Assembly (NCBI RefSeq): GCF_001886715.1 | Contig: NZ_CP018082.1 | Coordinates: 6,138,001 to 6,202,000, forward strand | Reading direction: 5' to 3' | DNA length: 64,000 nt | From: Nocardia mangyaensis | GTDB lineage: Bacteria; Actinomycetota; Actinomycetes; Mycobacteriales; Mycobacteriaceae | Part shown: positions 28,556 to 38,874 of the stretch, one piece after another | Layout of the letters: each line of letters opens with the position of its first letter | How positions within the stretch are numbered: position 1 is the stretch's first letter | Made by a program: the position numbers and the translations under genes | Notes under the pieces: model-generated | What the model was told of the DNA's origin: nothing | The model's input: the letters and a program-made list of their open reading frames with translations, nothing else | Database searches by the model: none

Positions 28556-30172
28556 GGCTCTGTCCCACATTCGGTGGTGGTTATCCACTCCAGTTCTACC
28601 CCAACAGGATCCGGTGTCGAAGGAGAGAAAACCCTGCACGACCGTACATTTGGCGCTTGATCAGCTTCGTTTTCGTGTTCACGCCTTCGGTAGGACCGCT
28701 GCTGTAGGGCAGGGTCAGCCCGGCAACGACGGCGTCGTGGTCCCCGTCGAGCCCGGTCAGGAACGATTCGAGCTCGACGAGGCCCGCCGATCGGACCTGC
28801 TTGATCCATGCGTCGATGTCGGGGCCGCGGCGTTCGGTCATCAACTGCGCGAACTCGCGTACCACCTCGGCCAGCGCGGTCATCTCCGGGCAGGCGGCCA
28901 GCAGTTCATCGAGGTGAGCGCGTCTTCCGGCGGACAGGTTGTCCGGGCGGGTCAGAATCCAGCGGGTCACCCGTCGCGGCGACGGCATGATCCGGTCGCC
29001 GTCGAGTCGTCCTTGGTTGATGTACCGGTAGAGCAGGTTCTGGCCACCGGTGTAGCCGAGTTCGGTGATCTCGGCGAGCAACTGCAGCACCGAGACGCCG
29101 GGCTCGGCGGCGCGGCGGGCGCGCAGGTGGTCGCGGTAGGGGTCGACCAGGCATGCCCGGTACTGGGGTGGGCGGCGCAACCGTTGCGGTTCGGGAGCCC
29201 GGGAGTAGCGTTTCACCGTGTTCAGCGAAAGCCCCAGTCGCCGCGAGCAATCCAGCAATCCGACCCCTTGGTCGAGGAGGCTGTGGATGGCACGCCAGCG
29301 TTCGATGGTGCTTTCCTCCCGGACCAGCGACTGCCGCTTCGGGCCGGCGGCCGCCCAGCAGCCCGAGTGCGCGGCAACCACCTTTTCGGCCGCCTGCGCC
29401 AGGCCATGCCACAAATGCCACCGGTCCGACGCTTGGATCGCCGCAGGCAGCACCCGCCGCACGGCCTCGGCATAGGTGGTAGACCCGTCGCGGGCGACGA
29501 CCTCGACGCCGGGGTGCTCGCGCAGCCAATCGGCAAGGGTGTCGGCCTTGCGGTCGGGCAGCACGTCGATGCGTTCGTGAGTGTCGGCGTCGATCACGAT
29601 CGTCGAATAGGTGTGCCGGCGGCGCAACGCGAAGTCGTCGACACCGATCGCGGCCGGGACCGGCCGCACCGGAAGCGGGATGCGCACAAGCACCCGGTGG
29701 CGGTCTGCCTGGATAAACGCACGGACAGTGCCGTCAGCAGGCGGACACCGGCTCGCCCGGCCAGCTCACGCACCACCGACCGGACCTGGCCGGTCAACCG
29801 GGCGGTGCGCCGCTGATAGCGCTCCAGCACACCGGGCACCTGCTCACGAAACGTGCTGCGGCAGTCGATCGTTGGGCAAACCAGCCGACGAACCCTCACC
29901 CTGACTACTACCGGGCGACCGTCCAGCGGCACGTCCGTCACTGTCCGCTGGTGGTATCCGTGCACCCGCACAGACTCGGCCCCGCAACCTGGGCATTCGG
30001 CCGGACCGCCAGCCGTCCGCGCCCGCACCGAGACCTGCATACCCTCATCGACCACTTCCTCCACCACCAGCGGCAACAACCCCGAAAACACCACGGCAGC
30101 AGGCACATTCACCTCGCACACCACGACATCGTGCCGTCACGCGGGCCTCACCACCGAAATGGGGACAGAGCC
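28556..30172. mobile_element. Second type of ISL3-family element, decayed
   Basis: Imperfect inverted ends: GGCTCTGTCCCACATTCGG at 28556 and, read inward from 30172, GGCTCTGTCCCCATTTCGG. Length about 1.6 kb. It is inserted in the IS3 orfA remnant. No clear 8-bp duplication was found. Confidence 0.8.
28596..30124 (-). pseudogene. ISL3-family transposase with a frameshift
   Basis: The N-terminal part (30124 down to about 29700) holds the zinc-finger and HTH: CPGCGAESVRVHGYHQRTV and RRLVCPTIDCRSTF. After about 29700 the reading moves to another frame: AAIGVDDFALRRRHTYSTIV (Asp), EVVARDGSTTYAEAV (Asp), QASDRWHLWHGL and the C-terminal Glu in SSGPTEGVNTKTKLIKRQM. A single missing base near 29700 (expected QTAHRVLVR) explains the break. 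This is a different ISL3 subgroup from the 441-residue transposase. Confidence 0.85.
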
Positions 30173-30293
30173 AGAACAAGGGTGTAACTCCAAACAAGGA
30201 GTAGCACTTCATGACTGATGTGATGTCGGCCGACCTGGCCGATACTGCTGAGGTGGCGAAACGCAAGGAACGCGACTGGCCCGTCCCCAATGA

Positions 30294-31547
30294 GTGAGAC
30301 CACTCGGTACTAGATTCCTGTTGGCCCTGATCAGGACTGGAAGGGACACTGAGTGACATGGCAGGACGCAAGCGGCATCCGCGGAGGAGATCGTGCGGAA
30401 GCTGCGCCGTGCCGATGAGCTGATAGCGGCAGGCAAGACCGGGGACGGGGTCGCCGCCGAGCTGGGGGTGTCGGCGGCGACGATGTACAACTGGCGCCGT
30501 CAGTACGGCGGTGTGGACACCGATGCCGCCAAGGAGCTCAAGGAGCTGCGCGAGCAGAACGCGCGGCTCAAGCGGCTTCTGGCCGATGCCGAGCTGGAGA
30601 AGGACGCGCTGCGGGAGATCGCCAAGGGAAATTCTGAGCCCAGCGGCCAAGCGTCGCGCCGTGGACATGCTCAAGCAAGTCAAGAGCATGTCGGAACGGT
30701 TGGCGTGCAAGGTCGTTGGGCTCCATCGATCGACCTATCGGCGGCTGCCGGCCGCGCAGACCCCGACCGATCCCGACGCTGGTTTGCGGGCCTGGCTGCG
30801 GTCCTATGCCACGAAACACCAAGGTCACGGGTTCCGCCGTGCGTGGGCGGCGTTGCGGTTCGACGAGGGCAGTGAGGTGAACAAGAAGAAGGTGCACCGA
30901 CTCTGGCGGGAAGAGGGCTTGCAGGTGCGCGCGCATTCCCAGCGCAAGCGGGCCGGATGTTCCTCGGCGCCGGCGGTCGACGCTGATGCCCCGAAGGTGG
31001 TGTGGGCATTGGATTTTCAGTTCGACTCCACCGTCGACGGTAGGGCGGTGAAGATCGCGTCGATGATCGACGAACACACCCGCGAATCACTGCTGCACCT
31101 GGTCGAGCGGTCGATCACCGCCGAGAAACTCGTCGCCGAACTCGAGAGGGTGTTCTCCGCCTGCGGTGGACCACCGAAGGTGCTGCGGATGGACAACGGG
31201 CCGGAAAGGATTTCTCATGCGCTGCAACAGTTTTGCGCTGATCGAGTGGGGATCGTCTACATCCCGCCCGGAACACCATGGAACAACGGGTTCATCGAAT
31301 CGTTCAACCGGCGGTTGCGGGCCGAGTGCCTCAACCGCAACCCACTGGACGAGCCTGCTCGAAGCGCGGGTCGTGATCGGCGACTTCAAGACGAGCACAA
31401 CCATCGGCATCGGCATTCGGCGCTGGGCTACCTCACCCCGGCCGAGTACGCTGTCCGCTGCAGCCACACCCACCACCCCGTGGACTGCGACACCAACTGA
31501 GACTGGATCGAACACAACCCGGATTCAAAGACCGGGTGGTCCCGTCA
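30294..31547 (+). mobile_element. Third IS3-family element, decayed
   Basis: Imperfect inverted ends: GACCACTCGGTACTAGATTCC-type sequence near 30298-30318 and its partner GGATTCAAAGACCGGGTGG near 31521. Contains frameshifted orfA and orfB. Confidence 0.7.
30358..31500 (+). pseudogene. IS3-family OrfA/OrfB with several frameshifts
   Basis: OrfA starts MAGRKRH at 30358, loses one base within eight codons, then continues EEIVRKLRRADELIAAGK, VSAATMYNWRRQYGG. OrfB follows by the usual overlap at AAGGGAAATT: SPAAKRRAVDMLKQVK, Asp in VVWALDFQFD, Asp in VLRMDNGPE, Glu in NNGFIESFNRRLR. Near 31348 an extra base and near 31390 a missing base put about 15 residues out of frame before HSALGYLTPAEYA. Inactive or mis-sequenced. 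Confidence 0.8.
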
Positions 31548-31620
31548 TCGGGGACCGGTCAATCGGATGACGCGGAAAGACTCGACGGAGCGGTCGGCAC
31601 CCAAGCGCGCACAGGACGAG

Positions 31621-31660
31621 TGTCTACGGGGTTCTTAGCGTGTCTACGGGGTTCTTACGA
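31621..31660. repeat. 20-bp tandem duplication
   Basis: TGTCTACGGGGTTCTTAGCG is followed at once by a second copy that differs in its last bases. It lies between the decayed IS3 and the quinone-oxidoreductase pseudogene. Confidence 0.9.
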
Positions 31661-31676
31661 GCGCGGGCCTGTCAAA

Positions 31677-32515
31677 ATGCGCGGCCGGCGAGGTTGTAGC
31701 GCTCAGCGACAGCGTTTCCGGCGTCGAACTCGGCACCCACGTCATCGGCGTACACGATCATGGGGGCCTTCGCGGAGTACGCCGTGCTGATGGCAGCTGG
31801 GACAGTGTCGTTGCCGCCAGGTTGGACCGACGGGCAGGCGTTGGGTCTGGTCGTGTCCTGGCCGACCGCATTGGCCGCTCTGAAACCGTTGGGGCAGCTA
31901 GAATCGGGGCAGACGGTTCTGGTCCAAGCGGCCGCCGGAGGAACCGGCCAAGTGGCCGTGAAGCTGGCCAAGCACTACGGCGCGACGGTGATCGCCGTGG
32001 CGTCCTCCGAAAGCACGAGGTGGTCAAGAAGCTGGGCGCAGACTACCTCCTGGACTCACGCAGCAGCGAACTTGCTGCCGAGGTCCTTCGCCTGACCGAC
32101 GGCGCGGGCGTCGACCTCGTGCTGGACGGGTCGGCGGCTCCACCTTCCAGGCGAGCCTGGCCGCCGCCAAGCGGATCACTGGCCGCGTCGTCGTGTTCGG
32201 CCTCGCTGGCGGCGAGGCCTCGATCACCAACTGGGACCTCGTCTACAAGCACCAAGTCCATCTCACCGGGCTGAAGATCGGGATTCTGATCCAGTCCGCG
32301 CCGCACATATTCGGCCAGGTGATGAGAGGTGTTCGGCCTCATCGCGAGCGCGATCCTCGGCCAAGGCACTCTTACAGCCCGCGAATTGTCGGACGGCCCG
32401 CACGCACTCCAGGACCTCGGAGCACGCACCACAGTCGACGAAACTCGCCGAACATGCCCGTCGTGCCGACCACCGCGGCGCCCTACGTCTCGCCCTGATC
32501 GATCGCACCACTCAC
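31677..32515 (+). pseudogene. Quinone oxidoreductase (MDR superfamily), many frameshifts
   Basis: Family sequence moves through the frames: AAGEVVALSDSVSGVELG and HVIGVHDHG; GAFAEYAVLMAAGTVSLPPG, ALKPLGQLESGQTVLVQAAA and GGTGQVAVKLAKHYGATVIA (NADPH Rossmann AAxGGxG); HEVVKKLGADYLLDS and DGAGVDLVLDG; then FGLAGGEASITNWDLVYKH and LIASAILGQGTLTAREL. Shifts occur near 31768, 32008, 32140 and 32325. The N-terminal ~60 residues are missing. An intact gene would be a zinc-independent NADPH:quinone reductase. Confidence 0.85.
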
Positions 32516-32841
32516 CCGAATGAGACGCGGTAGAGCTCGGGCCTGCTCCACCACCGAGCTGGTTGCAAAAAGATGCGTTTTGTAGCGAAAATGTCAACAT
32601 TGAAGATCATGTTGCAATCGAGACGCCGTTCGGGGTAGTGTCCCTGTGATTCGCGACACTGATCTTCCTAGCGGACATCAGTCCGCAGGCCCCAGCGCCA
32701 GTGATGACTTGCACACGAGGCGGGGCATCGTCCGGGCGACGTCGCGAGCATGTCCCGGCCGTACCGGCCACCTTGGTTCAGTTGCAGCAGAAGTAGAGGG
32801 CCGTCGTCACTGCCGACTGGCGGATTTGGAAGGGTTTCGAC
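32516..32841. promoter_or_regulatory. Upstream region of the mce operon
   Basis: A 326-base gap with AT-rich DNA around 32560-32620, lower GC than its surroundings. It holds the inverted repeats AATGT-CA-ACATT (32590-32601) and CAACAT-N8-ATGTTG (32595-32614), which could be a regulator site. A promoter for the ten-gene operon is expected here, but no -10/-35 pair is convincing. GGAAGGG near 32828 is the ribosome site for the first gene. Confidence 0.45.
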
Positions 32842-33636
32842 ATGTCACCAACCGAGACAAGGATGTCGCGCGCGGCCGCAGCGGCAACCGCGAATGCGCG
32901 CATCGCGCCGCGCGTCCTTGGCGAGTTCTACGCGACCGCGCTGGAAACCTTTCGGCATCTGCCCAGCCGTCCGTTTCAGCTACGGGAGTTCATCGCGCAG
33001 GCATGGTTCATCGCAGGCGTATCGATCGTGCCGACGCTGCTGATGGCCATTCCGTTCTGCGTCATGGTCGTTTTCCAGATCAATGTGTTGCTGAACGAGA
33101 TCGGCGCCATCGATCTGTCCGGTGCAGGGGCAGGCGTCGCGGTAATCCGCGAGATCGGTCCGATTGTCACGGTCTTGGTCGTAGCGGGTGCGGGCGCCAC
33201 CGCCATTTGCGCCGACCTCGGATCACGCACGATTCGAGAAGAGATCGATGCGATGCGCGTCCTTGGCATCGACCCGATCCAGCGCCTGGTCGTCCCGCGG
33301 GTCATCGCCTCGACGACCGTGGCGCTTTTCCTCAACGGCCTGGTCACAGCGGTTGGTTTGACCGGTGGGTATCTGTACGCGGTGTACCTCCAGGGCGCGA
33401 CTCCTGGGCAGTTCATTACCGCCGTGCCGATTCTGACCGGCATTCCGGACCTGTTGATCAGCGAGCTCAAGGCCGCGATCTTCGGTCTCCTCGCGGGCCT
33501 GGTCGCCTGTCACCTCGGCCTCAATGTCAAGGGCGGACCGAAAGGTGTGGGAGAAGCGGTGAACCAGACAGTGGTCTTCAGTTTCGTGTTGCTGTTCTTC
33601 GCCAACGCGATTATTACCACCCTTTCCCTGCACTGA
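32842..33636 (+). CDS. yrbEA: YrbE/MlaE-type permease, first Mce permease subunit
   Basis: A 264-residue inner-membrane permease (MlaE family) of the Mce lipid ABC importer. Hydrophobic helices are separated by GPIVTVLVVAGAGATAICADLGSRTIREEIDAM-type sequence; the EEIDAMRVLGIDP motif is the conserved coupling segment that docks the MceG ATPase. It opens the operon yrbEA-yrbEB-mceA-F-mas-mas-mceG. The second permease starts 12 bases later. Confidence 0.95.
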   Translation: MSPTETRMSRAAAAATANARIAPRVLGEFYATALETFRHLPSRPFQLREFIAQAWFIAGVSIVPTLLMAIPFCVMVVFQINVLLNEIGAIDLSGAGAGVAVIREIGPIVTVLVVAGAGATAICADLGSRTIREEIDAMRVLGIDPIQRLVVPRVIASTTVALFLNGLVTAVGLTGGYLYAVYLQGATPGQFITAVPILTGIPDLLISELKAAIFGLLAGLVACHLGLNVKGGPKGVGEAVNQTVVFSFVLLFFANAIITTLSLH

Positions 33637-33648
33637 TCGGAAGACGAG

Positions 33649-34533
33649 ATGACCCAGAACTCAACGTACGGCGTCTCCGACGCGCTCAGTTCCAAGCCGA
33701 CGGCTCGAAAAATCGTCAAGGGCGCCAAAGCGCCGGTGGACGGAGTGTCGGGCATCGGGCAGCAGATGTCGTTCTACCTCAGCAGTCTTGCGTGGACGCC
33801 GCGGGTGCTCAAGCGCTACCGCCGTGAAGTTGTCCGTCTGGTGGCCGAAGTCAGTCTCGGCACCGGTGCGTTGGCCGTGATCGGCGGCACTGTCGTTGTC
33901 GTCGGATTTCTCACTGCGGCAGCGGGTTACGAAGTGGGACAGCAGAGCACCAGCTCGCTCGGTCGGGTCGGTGTGGAAGCGATGGCCGGCTTCATTTCGG
34001 CCTTCTTCAATACGCGCGAAGCCATCCCGGTGATCGCCGGAGTCGCCTTGACAGCCACTGTCGGCGCCGGATTTACCGCCCAACTGGGTGCCATGAGGGT
34101 AAGCGAGGAGATCGACGCACTCGAGGTGATGTCAGTGCCGTCCATGCCATATCTCGTCACTACGCGGATCCTGGCCGGCCTCATCGCGGTCGGACCGCTC
34201 TACGCGATCGCGTTGTTCATGGGATATGCCTCGACCGAATTCGTCAGTGTGGTTCTCTCCGACCAGTCAGCCGGTACATATGAGCACTACTTCAACCTCT
34301 TCCTGGTGCCGGCGGATGTGCTGTGGTCGTTGCTGAAGGTGACGATTATCGCTGTAGTTGTGATGTGTGTGCACTGCTTCCACGGATATAACGCTGCGGG
34401 CGGTCCGGCCGGGGTCGGGGTCGCGGTGGGGCGTGCTGTGCGCAGCTCCCTGATCGCCATCATGGTCATTGATCTGCTCGTCGGTGTCGCCGTATACGGC
34501 GGCGTCCACTCCACCGTGCGGGTTTCCGGATGA
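33649..34533 (+). CDS. yrbEB: YrbE/MlaE-type permease, second Mce permease subunit
   Basis: A 294-residue MlaE-family permease with a longer cytoplasmic N-terminus. The family signature is AGVALTATVGAGFTAQLGAM followed by SEEIDALEVMSVPSMPYLV, the ATPase-coupling motif. It pairs with YrbEA to form the membrane channel of the Mce importer. Its stop overlaps the mceA start by four bases (ATGA). Confidence 0.95.
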   Translation: MTQNSTYGVSDALSSKPTARKIVKGAKAPVDGVSGIGQQMSFYLSSLAWTPRVLKRYRREVVRLVAEVSLGTGALAVIGGTVVVVGFLTAAAGYEVGQQSTSSLGRVGVEAMAGFISAFFNTREAIPVIAGVALTATVGAGFTAQLGAMRVSEEIDALEVMSVPSMPYLVTTRILAGLIAVGPLYAIALFMGYASTEFVSVVLSDQSAGTYEHYFNLFLVPADVLWSLLKVTIIAVVVMCVHCFHGYNAAGGPAGVGVAVGRAVRSSLIAIMVIDLLVGVAVYGGVHSTVRVSG

Positions 34534-35693
34534 TCGCGGCGACTTCGCGTACCAAATCTTTGGCCCTTGGTGCGCTTTCGGTGACCTTTTTCGTGTTGGC
34601 GGCGCTGCTCGCGGTTGCCTCCTACAACGGGACCTTCATCCCTACTGTCCGCGTGTACGTGCACGCTGAACGTGCGGGACTGCTCATGGCGCCCGGGTCG
34701 GATGTCAAGGTGAGCGGGGTGGTCATCGGCAGGGTCGGCGCCGTGGAGCTGGACGCCGAACACGCTGTCCTCGCCTTGGAACTGGATCCCGACGAAGCCG
34801 CGAAACTTCCCGTCAACGTGGGTGCGTATATCGAGCCGACGACCTTGTTCGGCCGCAAGTTCGTCGCTCTCACCATACCGAGCGACCCCGCCGCGGGAAC
34901 GCTCGAAATGGGGTCGGTGATCGATGCGGCAACGGTGACGGTCGAAGTGAACGACACCTTCAAAGCACTGCTGGCGATTCTGCGCGTCGTCGATCCACAA
35001 AAGGTCAACTCCACCTTGACCGCCGCAGCGACCGCGCTCGACGGACGGGGTGATCGCTTGGGCGATCTTCTCGTCGACATCGACCGCTACCTCAGCGAAT
35101 TCAACAACAGCATTCCGACGCTGCAACGCGACATCCCGCTACTCGCGGACAATGTGGACACCCTGGCAGCGGTCACACCCGACCTCATGACCACGGTGTC
35201 GAACCTGACAACGACGAGCCAGACGGTCGTCGACCGACAGACAGCCCTGAGCGCATTCCTGCTCAGCTTCACCTCCTTCGGCAACAACGGATCGGCTCTA
35301 CTCGACAAGGCAGGAACCCCTTTGGTCAGCGCACTCGACGCTCTGGAACCGACGACCGGGCTGCTCGCCGAACGCGCTCCCACCTATCCGTGCTTCCTTG
35401 CGAGCCTCAACCAATCACGCAGGGTCCTCGAGCGGGCACTTGGTGGCCGGCCGGGCCTTAACATCGTCGGCACGCTCTTGATGGGTGACCCGCCGTATAG
35501 GAACTCGGCCGATCTGCCCGTCAACGGTGCGGACTCGACGCCTGCCTGCTACGACTACGCCGCGGGACCGGGCGGACCCCCGCCGCCACACATCGATTTC
35601 AACGACGGCTCGCATGCCTACCGACCGGTCCGCGAACCACTGGATATCCTCGGAAACCCGTTCGCCGCAATGCTGTACGGACTCACCCGATGA
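34530..35693 (+). CDS. mceA: Mce family protein A
   Basis: A 387-residue cell-envelope lipid-binding protein. It has one N-terminal TM helix (SVTFFVLAALLAVASYN), then an MCE/MlaD domain (about residues 38-115: VRVYVHAERAGLLMAPGSDV, KVSGVVIGRVGAVELD, PTTLFGRKFVALTIP), a long helical needle region and a Cys-containing C-terminus. Six such proteins (A-F) assemble into the hexameric conduit that carries lipid to the permease. It is translationally coupled on both sides by ATGA overlaps. Confidence 0.93.
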   Translation: MIAATSRTKSLALGALSVTFFVLAALLAVASYNGTFIPTVRVYVHAERAGLLMAPGSDVKVSGVVIGRVGAVELDAEHAVLALELDPDEAAKLPVNVGAYIEPTTLFGRKFVALTIPSDPAAGTLEMGSVIDAATVTVEVNDTFKALLAILRVVDPQKVNSTLTAAATALDGRGDRLGDLLVDIDRYLSEFNNSIPTLQRDIPLLADNVDTLAAVTPDLMTTVSNLTTTSQTVVDRQTALSAFLLSFTSFGNNGSALLDKAGTPLVSALDALEPTTGLLAERAPTYPCFLASLNQSRRVLERALGGRPGLNIVGTLLMGDPPYRNSADLPVNGADSTPACYDYAAGPGGPPPPHIDFNDGSHAYRPVREPLDILGNPFAAMLYGLTR

Positions 35694-36706
35694 CCCCCCG
35701 GCGGCAAGGCCTCAAACTCTTGGCATTCGTCGTGGTCACCTCCTTGATCACGGGGGCGCTGTTCGTCGTGGTCGGTGACCTGCGTTTCGTCTCCCACCAC
35801 ACTTATCGCGCGCTGTTCTCCAGCGCGTCGGGACTACGGACGGGCGAGGACGTCAAACTCTCCGGCGTCGTGGTGGGGAAAGTGGAAGACATCGGCTTCG
35901 GGTCGGCTGACCTGGTAGAGGTGGAATTCACGGTGGACGACAACGTCGCGCTCCTGCGGTCCGCCACCGCCGCGATCAAATACAAGAATCTTATCGGGGA
36001 CCGGTACCTCGAACTGACTGTGCGTGCTGATGATTCGGGGGTGCGGCCGGAGAACGAGACGATCCCGGACTCCCAAACACACCCGGCGCTCGATCTCGAC
36101 GCACTGGTCAACGGATTCCGTCCGCTACTGCAGGGAATCGACCCGGATGAAACAAACAAGTTGTCGGCATCGTTGGTCGCGGTTCTCAATGGGCGTGAAC
36201 AGAGCATTTCGGCCATCGTCGAGCAACTCGGATCCCTGGGCAATTCCGTCGCCGACCGGGACGCGGTGATCGGCAGGCTGATCGACAACCTCAACCTGGT
36301 TTTGCGTACGATTAGTGGCCGCGAAGACCAATTCGGTGCGCTGGTAACGAACCTGCAGCGGTTGGTCAGCGGGCTCAACAGCGACCGCGATACCTTGACC
36401 AACGCGCTGGTCGGGATCGATGACCTGAGTGGACAGACAGCACAAGTTCTCCAGGAGAACCGGCCGTCCATCGCCGCCGATATCGAGCAGTTGGGCCGCA
36501 CTGCGGGCAACCTCAACGCGAGTTCCGAGACTCTCCAGCTCCTGCTGACAAACCTGCCCGAGGTCTATCGGCGTGGTGGCAGAGCCAGTGGCTACGGCAG
36601 TTTTGTGAACTTCTTTCTGTGCGGTGTGGCGATTCGCTATCCAGCGATCGGCGGCGGCCATTCGACCACGCCGATGTTCACGGTGCCAGCAGATAGGTGT
36701 AAGTGA
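35690..36706 (+). CDS. mceB: Mce family protein B
   Basis: A 338-residue protein with an N-terminal TM helix (LLAFVVVTSLITGALFVVV) and an MCE domain (YRALFSSASGLRTGEDVKLS, GVVVGKVEDIGFG, NLIGDRYLELT), then a helical domain with periodic Leu/Asn and a C-terminal disulfide-type pair (FFLCGVA and DRCK). Operon subunit; overlaps mceA by four bases and is followed by mceC after three bases. Confidence 0.93.
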   Translation: MTPRRQGLKLLAFVVVTSLITGALFVVVGDLRFVSHHTYRALFSSASGLRTGEDVKLSGVVVGKVEDIGFGSADLVEVEFTVDDNVALLRSATAAIKYKNLIGDRYLELTVRADDSGVRPENETIPDSQTHPALDLDALVNGFRPLLQGIDPDETNKLSASLVAVLNGREQSISAIVEQLGSLGNSVADRDAVIGRLIDNLNLVLRTISGREDQFGALVTNLQRLVSGLNSDRDTLTNALVGIDDLSGQTAQVLQENRPSIAADIEQLGRTAGNLNASSETLQLLLTNLPEVYRRGGRASGYGSFVNFFLCGVAIRYPAIGGGHSTTPMFTVPADRCK

Positions 36707-36709
36707 GAG

Positions 36710-37699
36710 ATGAAATCATTCTTCGATCGTGACCCGATCCGGCTCGGCTGGATCGGAACCGGGGTACTGGTTGCGCTGCTCGTGCTGGTTTTCAACTATC
36801 AATCGATTCCCGGATGGCCCGGATCGAGCAGCTATGTCGTCGAATTCACCGACGCCAGCGGACTCCAACCGGGCGACACTGTTCAGATCACCGGGATCAC
36901 CGTAGGCAAAGTCACCTCCATTCAGTTGGTCGGCGATCACGTCGATGTAGAGGTACACGCCGATACCCGCGACCGTCGTCTCGGCGACCGCACAGGTGCG
37001 GCGATCAAGGTCGAGACGGTGCTCGGGCGCCGATTCGTCGAGCTCCGTCCGGACGGGGGAGGTGAGCTCGGCGACCGGATTCCGGTCAGCCGCACTACTT
37101 CCGGCTACGACATCACCGATTCGCTCTCGCAGCTGACCGGCAAGCTGGAGGGCACCGACAAGAAGAAGTTGTCCGATGCCCTCGACAGCATCTCGACAGT
37201 GACCGAAAACCTGCCGGAAAACCTCCAGTCGGCATTCGACGGAATCTCGCGAGCTTCCGCCACAGTGGCCGATCGCGACCAGGCCGTGCGTGATCTGTTC
37301 ACCGAAACGAGCGCGGTCTCGGAAATTCTCGCTGATCGCAACCAGAACCTGACCGCTCTCATCAGCGACGGTGGAACGTTGTTCGCAGCGCTGAACGACC
37401 GAGCCGCGACTATCAGGAGCTTGCTTTTCACAGTCACCCAGGTGAGCAACGAGCTCCGTGGCCTGGTCGCGGACAACGCGGCGACAACACCGCCGGCACT
37501 GGCTGAACTCGAAAAACTGATCGCACTGTTGAACGAGAACCACGCGAATATCAACGATGCGATCAGCGGTCTGCGCCCGTTCGCAACCCAGTTGGGGGAG
37601 GTCGTGGGCAGCGGACCGTTCTTCAGCGCGCTCCTGCACAACATCACTCCGGTCAACCTGCACGGCCAGGGCCCGGGCAGTCTCGGAGGTGGACGATGA
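36710..37699 (+). CDS. mceC: Mce family protein C
   Basis: A 329-residue protein with TM helix GTGVLVALLVLVFNY, MCE domain (YVVEFTDASGLQPGDTVQIT, GITVGKVTSIQLV, ETVLGRRFVELRP) and a helical C-terminal region. No lipobox. It overlaps mceD by four bases. Confidence 0.93.
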   Translation: MKSFFDRDPIRLGWIGTGVLVALLVLVFNYQSIPGWPGSSSYVVEFTDASGLQPGDTVQITGITVGKVTSIQLVGDHVDVEVHADTRDRRLGDRTGAAIKVETVLGRRFVELRPDGGGELGDRIPVSRTTSGYDITDSLSQLTGKLEGTDKKKLSDALDSISTVTENLPENLQSAFDGISRASATVADRDQAVRDLFTETSAVSEILADRNQNLTALISDGGTLFAALNDRAATIRSLLFTVTQVSNELRGLVADNAATTPPALAELEKLIALLNENHANINDAISGLRPFATQLGEVVGSGPFFSALLHNITPVNLHGQGPGSLGGGR

Positions 37700-38874
37700 T
37701 ACGCAAACCAACGTCGGGTCGGCGGATTCCGCTGCCTGGACGCATATTGGGAATCGCTGTGGCAGTCGCCGCGCTGGTCGTCGTCATCGTGACTGCCGTC
37801 GACCGTCAAGGTACCAAGCACGCTACCGCCTATTTCACCAACACCGCCGGCATGTATGTCGGGGACAACGTGACCGTCCGGGGCGTCCCGATCGGAACCA
37901 TCGACCGGATCGAGCCGATCGGCGACAAGGTTCGAGTCGAATTCACCTACGACGCGGAAACATTCATCCCCAGCGACACTCGCGCCGTCATCGTGGCACC
38001 GACCTTGGTTTCCGGTCGCTACATCCAGCTCACCACCGATCGTCGCGCCGACGGGCCTGCACTCGATGATGGCGCCGAAATCCCGATGGAACGTACAGCG
38101 GCACCCGTGGAGTACGACCAGATCAAGCGGCAGCTCGACCAGCTCGCCACGGAGGTCGGCCCGGATCGGCCAGGCGCCGACGGCTCGCTCAGCAGATTCA
38201 CCGAGGCGACCTCGGCGGCGTTGTCGGGCAACGGTGCAACCTTGAAACAGACCCTGCTGAACCTGTCCGCGGCCCTGCAGACCATCGATCAAGGTGCACC
38301 CGACCTGTTCTCGACTGTTCGGAATCTGCAAACCGTCGTCTCCGCTCTGGCCGCTAGTGATCAGCAGATTCGGCAGTTCAGTGGCCAGCTCGCCGACGTA
38401 TCCGATCTCCTCGACGATAACCGCACCCAGCTCGACGCCGCACTGCAGGCACTGCATGCGATGTTGCCCGAGATTCGATCCTATGTGCACGACAACCGTT
38501 CGGCGCTGCAGCGCAATGTCACCGAATTGCAGCGGATCTCCGGTCTGCTGGCCAATCGGCAGGACGACCTCGCCCAGATTCTGCACGCCGCACCCACCGC
38601 GCTCGCGGACTTGTACAACATCTACGATCCCGACTCCCGGGCGCTGACCACTGCCGTGTCGGTCGCCGATTTCCCTGAGCCGATGTCGTTCATCTGCGCC
38701 TTGCTCACGACCGCAAATGCGCCACAGCAGGAATGCTCGCGCGCGAGCGACAACTTCGGAGACCTTCTCGGTGCTGCCGTACGCGCTGCCCAACCCAAAC
38801 CCGCGGCGCCGGCTCCCGCTCCCGCGAATCTTCTGCCCGGTCTGCTCATTCCTGGTCTCGGAGGCGGACGTTGA
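37696..38874 (+). CDS. mceD: Mce family protein D
   Basis: A 392-residue protein with TM helix ILGIAVAVAALVVVIVT and MCE domain (ATAYFTNTAGMYVGDNVTVR, GVPIGTIDRIEPIG, TLVSGRYIQLT). Helical needle segments follow, and the tail is Pro/Ala-rich (KPAAPAPAPANLLPG), as in mycobacterial MceD proteins. The stop overlaps the TTG start of mceE. Confidence 0.93.
   Translation: MIRKPTSGRRIPLPGRILGIAVAVAALVVVIVTAVDRQGTKHATAYFTNTAGMYVGDNVTVRGVPIGTIDRIEPIGDKVRVEFTYDAETFIPSDTRAVIVAPTLVSGRYIQLTTDRRADGPALDDGAEIPMERTAAPVEYDQIKRQLDQLATEVGPDRPGADGSLSRFTEATSAALSGNGATLKQTLLNLSAALQTIDQGAPDLFSTVRNLQTVVSALAASDQQIRQFSGQLADVSDLLDDNRTQLDAALQALHAMLPEIRSYVHDNRSALQRNVTELQRISGLLANRQDDLAQILHAAPTALADLYNIYDPDSRALTTAVSVADFPEPMSFICALLTTANAPQQECSRASDNFGDLLGAAVRAAQPKPAAPAPAPANLLPGLLIPGLGGGR

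Noticed and set aside
30210..30290. Short plus-strand frame MTDVMSADLADTAEVAKRK between two elements
   Set aside because: Only about 26 residues before entering the IS3 left end; no family recognised, probably a truncated leftover.
37105..38793. 562-residue minus-strand frame across mceC and mceD
   Set aside because: Antisense to two clear Mce genes and without any recognisable motif.
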